Source of the DNA: Natranaeroarchaeum sp042663585
GTDB lineage: Archaea > Halobacteriota > Halobacteria > Halobacteriales > Natronoarchaeaceae
Direction: 5' to 3'
Length of the DNA: 64,000 nt
Assembly: GCF_042663585.1 (NCBI RefSeq)
Contig: NZ_JBHTAN010000006.1
Location: forward strand, 2,790,001-2,854,000
Positions 59,781 through 64,000 of this stretch are shown piece by piece. Both the position numbers and the translations under genes were made by a program. The stretch's first letter is position 1. Each line of letters opens with the position of its first letter. Below the pieces are notes generated by a model, which was not told where the DNA came from, made no database searches, and worked only from the letters and a program-made list of their open reading frames with translations.

Positions 59781-62141
59781 ATGATGGAACTCGCCGAGGT
59801 CCTCGCCGATTTCGAGCTTGCAGATTTCGCCGACGCGTTCGCGTTCGAGTCGTTCAACGAGATGCAACGCGAGGCCCTGCCCGGACTCCTCGGGACGGAC
59901 GGGAACGTCGTCGCCAGCGCACCCACCGCGAGCGGCAAGACCGCGCTTGCCGAACTCGCGATCTGCAAGACGCTCGCCGAGGGCGGCACTGCCCTCTTCG
60001 TCGCCCCGCTTCGTGCCCTGACAAACGAGAAGGAAGCGGACTGGGAGCGCTTCGAGGATCTGGGCTACTCGGTGTACGTCGTCACCGGCGAACGGGATCT
60101 GAACCCCCGGCGGGCGCGCCGGGCCGACATCTTGGTGATGACCCCCGAGAAGACCGACTCGGCGACTCGCAAACACGATAGCCGCCGCTACGACTTCATC
60201 ACCGACGTGGACGTCTGTGTCATCGACGAGGTGCACTTGCTCGACTCGGATCGGCGCGGCAGCGTCCTCGAAGTAACGATTTCACGGCTTCGACGGCTCT
60301 GTGATCCTCGCGTCGTCGCGCTCTCGGCCACGATGCCCAACATCGACGACGTGGCGGCGTGGCTCGACGCCCCCGCCGAGACCACCTTCGAGTTCGACGA
60401 CGAGTACCGGCCGGTCGACCTGCATGCGGACGTGCGAACGTACACGCACGGAGAGAACTCGTTTGCCGACAAGTACCGGCGGCTCTACCGGGCGATGGAC
60501 CTCGCCGAACCCCACATCGACGACGGCGGGCAGGCCCTCGTCTTCGTCTCCTCGCGCCAGGACACCGTCCAGGCGGCCAAGAAGGCACGCGACGAAATCG
60601 CCGAACGCGACCTCGATATGGGTGCCCGTGGCGATTACGACTACCACAACGAGACCCAGCAACTGGAGAACGATACCCTGCGCAAGTCGGCGCTCGACGG
60701 CGTCGGCTTCCACCACGCCGGACTCTCGAAAAACGACAAGGACCTGGTCGAGGAGTGGTTCCGACAGGGACAGATTCAGCTCCTCTTCTCGACGTCGACG
60801 CTCGCGTGGGGTGTCAACCTCCCCGCACGCTGTGTCGTGATCCGGGACACGAAGTATCACGACCCGCTGGAGGGCGAAGTCGATATGAGCCCCCTGGACG
60901 TCCTCCAGATGCTCGGGCGGGCGGGCCGACCGGGCTACGACGACGTGGGGTATGGCTGGATCGTCTGTGACCGTTCGGACGCCGACATGTATCGCAAGCT
61001 TCTGCGGGACGGCAAAGAGATCGAGTCCCAGCTAGCCGATGACCTCGACTCCCACCTCAACGCCGAGATAGCGATGGGTACGATCAACGACCTCGACGAC
61101 GTGATGGGCTGGCTGGAGACGACGTTTTACTACCAGCGCGCACAGAGCGCGCCGGTACAGTACGACTTCGAGAGCCTGCGCGAGCGCGTCCGCGAGACGC
61201 TTTCGGAACTGGTCGAGGCTGGCTTCGTCGAGACCGACGAACTGGGCGTCGATCCGACGCCGCTGGGCACGCTCGCCTCGAAGTACTACCTGCGGCTGGA
61301 TACCGCCGGACGGTTCCACACGGTGGCGACGGCGGCCGAGCAAGATGTCGACGCGGTGCTCGAAGCGGTCGCGACCGCCGAGGAGTTCGACAGCGTCACC
61401 GCCCGGCAGGCCGAGCGAGACGCCATCTCCGCAGTCCTGTCCGGCAAGAGCTATTCCGACGACATCGAAGCGGGCCAGCGGAAAGTACTCGCCATCCTGC
61501 ACTCCTCGATGACTGGCTCGACGCCCGCCGATCTGACGAGCGACGCGTGGGTGATCCGCCAGAACGCCGTCCGCCTGATCTCCGCGCTCGGGGCCTTCTG
61601 TGAGCGCTTTGCCGGGCCACAGGCCGCCAACCTCGTCCAGCGCGTCGAAGCGCGCCTCGAAAACGGCGTCAGCGAGGGGGCGGTCGGACTCACCGCCATC
61701 GACGGGATCGGTTCGGGGCGAGCGAGCAAACTCGCCTCCGAGGAGATCACGACGCCGGGCGAGGTTATCGCCGCCGGCGTCGACGGACTCGTCGCCGCCG
61801 GACTCTCGGAGGGCGTTGCCGAGCGCGTCATCGAGTCGGCAGGCGAACTGCCGACCATCGAAATCGAGTGGGGAGAGTTTCCCGAATCGATCGCACGCGG
61901 CGAAAACGAGATGTGTGAAGTCACGATCCGAACTGTTGCCGGTAACGCCGCGGTCGGCGTCCGTGTCACGGTTAACGGCGTCGAGATGACCGCCGACGAG
62001 ACCTACCTGAGCGACGAACTCGCCGTCCCGGTCGGCGTCTTTGGGGGCGACGAATCGCCGCTGGAGTACGCCATTGAGGTCTGTTTCCCGGAGTTGCCCC
62101 TGTTGCCGGTGCGGGACTCCCGGACCGTCGACGTCGAGTAG
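59781..62141 (+). CDS. Ski2-family helicase with Hel308-like core
   Basis: 786 residues from ATG 59781 (59784 also possible). Walker A APTASGKT, DEVH box VIDEVHLLDS, LSATMPN, TSTLAWGVNLPAR and motif VI QMLGRAGRPGYD. A winged-helix and helical ratchet follow, then helix-hairpin-helix (IDGIGSGRASKLA) and a C-terminal beta domain (~720-786: EIEWGEFPESIARGENEMCEVTIRT) resembling the Sec63/FN3-type end of Brr2/ASCC3 helicases. It is a paralogue of Hel308, different in its C-terminus. RNA or DNA substrate not known. Confidence 0.9.
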   Translation: MMELAEVLADFELADFADAFAFESFNEMQREALPGLLGTDGNVVASAPTASGKTALAELAICKTLAEGGTALFVAPLRALTNEKEADWERFEDLGYSVYVVTGERDLNPRRARRADILVMTPEKTDSATRKHDSRRYDFITDVDVCVIDEVHLLDSDRRGSVLEVTISRLRRLCDPRVVALSATMPNIDDVAAWLDAPAETTFEFDDEYRPVDLHADVRTYTHGENSFADKYRRLYRAMDLAEPHIDDGGQALVFVSSRQDTVQAAKKARDEIAERDLDMGARGDYDYHNETQQLENDTLRKSALDGVGFHHAGLSKNDKDLVEEWFRQGQIQLLFSTSTLAWGVNLPARCVVIRDTKYHDPLEGEVDMSPLDVLQMLGRAGRPGYDDVGYGWIVCDRSDADMYRKLLRDGKEIESQLADDLDSHLNAEIAMGTINDLDDVMGWLETTFYYQRAQSAPVQYDFESLRERVRETLSELVEAGFVETDELGVDPTPLGTLASKYYLRLDTAGRFHTVATAAEQDVDAVLEAVATAEEFDSVTARQAERDAISAVLSGKSYSDDIEAGQRKVLAILHSSMTGSTPADLTSDAWVIRQNAVRLISALGAFCERFAGPQAANLVQRVEARLENGVSEGAVGLTAIDGIGSGRASKLASEEITTPGEVIAAGVDGLVAAGLSEGVAERVIESAGELPTIEIEWGEFPESIARGENEMCEVTIRTVAGNAAVGVRVTVNGVEMTADETYLSDELAVPVGVFGGDESPLEYAIEVCFPELPLLPVRDSRTVDVE

Positions 62142-62147
62142 GCTCTG

Positions 62148-62819
62148 CTACTGCACCGTTCCGCCGTTGACGACTGCCAGCACGGTCTCTCGCAGGTCTT
62201 CGGGGCCTTCGGCTACGACGTCCGCCCCGGAAAAGTCCATGCCGGGGTTGATATCGGTCCGGTAGGCGATACTCGTCATTCCTGCGCGGTTTGCCGACTC
62301 GATCCCGTTTTCGGAGTCCTCAACGGCGACACAGTCCGCCGGATCGACGTCGAGCGCGGCGGCCCCTTCCTCGTAGACAAGCGGTTCGGGTTTGCTGCGG
62401 CCGTCGACGGCGTTGCCGCTGACGACGCCATCGAAGTGGTCCCGGATGCCGAACCGGTCGAGCACGATGTCGATCCAGTCGTGTGGCGAGGAGGAGACGA
62501 CGGCGAGGTCGACCTCTCGCTTCTGGAGTTCTTCTGCGAGTTCCTCGAACCCGGAAAGTAGGGCGACCCGCTCGCCGTATAGCTCCTCGGCGGCGGCCTC
62601 GTAGTGGGATTCGAGGGTCTCACGGTCGACCTGTAGCTGGTCAGCGTAGTTCTCTTCCAGATAATCGTAGATCTCCCGGTAGTTCATGCCCGTTATCTCC
62701 TCGTCCTCGACGACGCCCTCGCCGACCGCCTCGGGGAGCACCCGTTCCTCCTCGAGTTCGACCCAGTACTCCTCGGAGTCGACCAGTACGCCGTCCATAT
62801 CGAACAACACGGCCTTCAT
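62148..62819 (-). CDS. HAD-family phosphatase, beta-phosphoglucomutase-like
   Basis: 223 residues from ATG 62817-62819. HAD motif I FDMDGVLVDSEE with D7 and D9, motif II AVVSSSP, Lys in SKPEPLVY, motif III AVEDSENGIESANRAGM. A helical cap lies at ~20-80, as in sugar-phosphate phosphatases and beta-phosphoglucomutases. Substrate unknown. Converges on the Ski2-like helicase gene. Confidence 0.92.
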   Translation of the reverse strand: MKAVLFDMDGVLVDSEEYWVELEEERVLPEAVGEGVVEDEEITGMNYREIYDYLEENYADQLQVDRETLESHYEAAAEELYGERVALLSGFEELAEELQKREVDLAVVSSSPHDWIDIVLDRFGIRDHFDGVVSGNAVDGRSKPEPLVYEEGAAALDVDPADCVAVEDSENGIESANRAGMTSIAYRTDINPGMDFSGADVVAEGPEDLRETVLAVVNGGTVQ

Positions 62820-62925
62820 GTACGGTGCATAGACGACTCGCCCGGATATAGCTCCCGTCATCGTACTGTGGGTTGCACCGGTACCGTCCACAGGTTCAAG
62901 TACGAATCCGGGCCCAGAGCGGTCC

Positions 62926-63699
62926 ATGTCCGACACAGCCGATCCAGTCCTGCACGAGACCGACCACTCGATCCGCGTCTTCGCCGGCGAGTGTACCGCC
63001 ATCTACGACAGCGAGGGCCGCGAGGAACACCGCGGTCACGTCACCGTCGTCGTCAAACCCGACAACACCGTCCTCGTTCACGACGCCGACGGCTACCAGC
63101 CAGTCGCGTGGCTCACCCGCGCCGATTCGGTGACCTGCGCCCGCGACCGCGGCTTCTCGGTGACGGCCCAGTCCGGCGACGAGACGCTCCGCGTCGTCGG
63201 CCACCGCGAGGACGGCTACGCCAGCTATCCGGCGACCGAAGCGGGCGTACCGGTCGGCACCTGCCCCGACTGCGGGCGCTCGCTCGTCCGCGCGAGCGGG
63301 GCCGTCTCCTGTCTTGGCTGTGGCGAGCGCTACGGTCTGCCGGCCGGCGCGTCGATCCGGTCGGAGCAGTGTGAGTGCGGTCTCCCCCGGCTTCGCGTCG
63401 AGCGCGGGGTCCCCTTCGACCTCTGTATGGACCGCGAGTGCGAGTCCCTCGACAGCGCGGTCCGCGAGGAGTTCGACCGCGCCTGGGACTGTCCGGAGTG
63501 TGGGGACGACCTTCGCGTCCTCCGCCGCGGCGGGCTTATCGCTGGCTGTAACTCCTACCCCGACTGCGAGACGGGCTTTTCCATTCCCGCGGGGACCGTG
63601 ATCGGCTCCTGTGAGTGTGGGTTACCGCTGTTCGAGACCGCGACCGGGCGGCGGTGTCTGGACGCGACCTGCGAGCGCGTCGCGCAGGCAGACACGTAA
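62926..63699 (+). CDS. NucS N-domain fused to four zinc ribbons
   Basis: 257 residues. Residues ~14-72 match the N-terminal DNA-binding/dimerisation domain of endonuclease NucS (VRVFAG-type strand, VTVVVKPDNTVLVHDADGYQPVAWLT). The NucS nuclease domain is absent. Instead four four-Cys modules follow: C113/C116/C129/C132; C149/C151/C167/C172; C189/C192/C208/C214; C229/C231/C244/C249. Modules 1-2 and 3-4 are pairs of similar order, suggesting duplication, and look like topoisomerase-type C4 zinc fingers. Likely a DNA-binding adaptor, perhaps in mismatch or fork repair. Divergent from the HAD gene, followed by endA. Confidence 0.88.
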   Translation: MSDTADPVLHETDHSIRVFAGECTAIYDSEGREEHRGHVTVVVKPDNTVLVHDADGYQPVAWLTRADSVTCARDRGFSVTAQSGDETLRVVGHREDGYASYPATEAGVPVGTCPDCGRSLVRASGAVSCLGCGERYGLPAGASIRSEQCECGLPRLRVERGVPFDLCMDRECESLDSAVREEFDRAWDCPECGDDLRVLRRGGLIAGCNSYPDCETGFSIPAGTVIGSCECGLPLFETATGRRCLDATCERVAQADT

Positions 63700-63769
63700 C
63701 CGTCGACGAGGGCGTGCGGCTGAGGACCGACCGTAGCACCTTTGCCCGCCCACGGGCGAACGTTTACCA

Positions 63770-64000
63770 ATGGAAGGCACACTCCGCGACGGCGTCGTCC
63801 ACCTTTCGGGCAACGCACGACAGCAGTTCTACGACGCTCGCGGCTACGGCTATCCGACCGGCGGGAACGATATCGCGGTCGCCCCCGTCGAGGCCGCGCA
63901 TCTCCTCTTCCGGGGCGATCTGGATGCGGTCGTCGACGGCGACCGACGCCTCGGCTTCCGCGAGTTCCTCACCGGCACCGGCAGCGATCAGTTCGGCCTG
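63770..64000 (+). CDS. endA: tRNA-intron endonuclease EndA, N-terminal part
   Basis: 77 codons from ATG 63770 to the window edge. The start MEGTLRDGVVHLSGNARQQFYDARGYGYPTG and DLDAVVDGDRRLGFREFL match the N-terminal catalytic-like repeat of haloarchaeal tRNA splicing endonuclease, which is about 340 residues with two repeats. The catalytic Tyr/His/Lys residues lie beyond the window. It removes introns at bulge-helix-bulge motifs. Confidence 0.88.
   Translation, partial: MEGTLRDGVVHLSGNARQQFYDARGYGYPTGGNDIAVAPVEAAHLLFRGDLDAVVDGDRRLGFREFLTGTGSDQFGL

Noticed and set aside
1..64000. tRNA, rRNA, CRISPR arrays, replication origin, integrase or full insertion sequence
   Set aside because: I found no cloverleaf with T-loop consensus, no spaced direct repeats, no Orc1/Cdc6 gene with origin boxes, and no transposase or recombinase gene. 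Covariance-model searches could overturn this.

Overview
The window is a contiguous piece of chromosome from a haloarchaeon (class Halobacteria). It is GC-rich and its proteins are strongly acidic. The gene content is archaeal: TBP, RFC small subunits, Hel308, Hef, group II chaperonin, proteasome alpha and beta, SAMP2, eIF-1A, Rio1, KEOPS Cgi121, tRNA-intron endonuclease. Many genes show a TATA-like element about 25-35 nt before the start codon, the pattern of leaderless or near-leaderless haloarchaeal transcripts. I cannot fix the genus from sequence alone. I see no rRNA, tRNA, CRISPR array, integrase or complete insertion sequence. Genes are tightly packed and no gene-free stretch exceeds about 290 bases.

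Layout. 1-6627: truncated response-regulator/PAS sensor, then an ion and osmotic homeostasis block (two tandem TrkA-C membrane proteins, a Kef-type antiporter with KhtT-like subunit, an MscS channel). 6735-17063: Hef, cytochrome P450, MsrA, a divergent thermosome paralogue, formamidase, a small ribbon-helix-helix-like protein, a Sjogren-type zinc protein, a membrane protein and malate dehydrogenase. 17064-17350: a 38-codon ORF and an orphan IS200/IS605-like end hairpin beside a ferredoxin. 17717-24363: Hel308-Cgi121, an acetyltransferase, a lipoprotein and an XPD-type helicase. 24444-26420: TspO, a membrane-tethered winged-helix regulator and a His-rich secreted protein sharing an upstream DNA box.

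26472-38284: information processing (RFC small subunit, SAMP2, TrpB, Rio1, eIF-1A, a DUF460 RNase-H-fold protein, RNase Z, a second RFC-type subunit, tRNA G10 methyltransferase, TBP) mixed with small membrane proteins. 38289-50741: HisG, S-adenosylhomocysteine/deoxyadenosine deaminase, a poly-acidic secreted protein, two MATE transporters, the proteasome operon, a VapBC-like pair, S-adenosylhomocysteine hydrolase, HisRS and an EamA transporter. 50909-53488: a TRAM protein and three uncharacterised membrane proteins. 53612-64000: isochorismatase-like hydrolase, fructosamine-kinase-like protein, VOC protein, M23-like protein, lipoate-ligase-like protein, DedA/VTT protein, dihydroorotase, a DUF5806-type protein, a second Ski2-like helicase, a HAD phosphatase, a NucS-N/zinc-ribbon protein and the start of endA.

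Functional themes are DNA repair and fork processing (Hef, Hel308, XPD-like, Ski2-like, two RFC subunits, NucS-N/zinc-ribbon protein), tRNA maturation (Cgi121, Trm-G10, RNase Z, EndA, HisRS, and SAMP2 through thiolation), protein quality control (proteasome, SAMP2, thermosome paralogue, MsrA) and the methyl cycle (AhcY with the deaminase). The most interesting leads are the box-sharing membrane regulator/His-rich pair, the DUF460 double RNase-H fold, the four-zinc-ribbon NucS-N protein, the M23-like protein in an archaeon, and the orphan IS605-type end.
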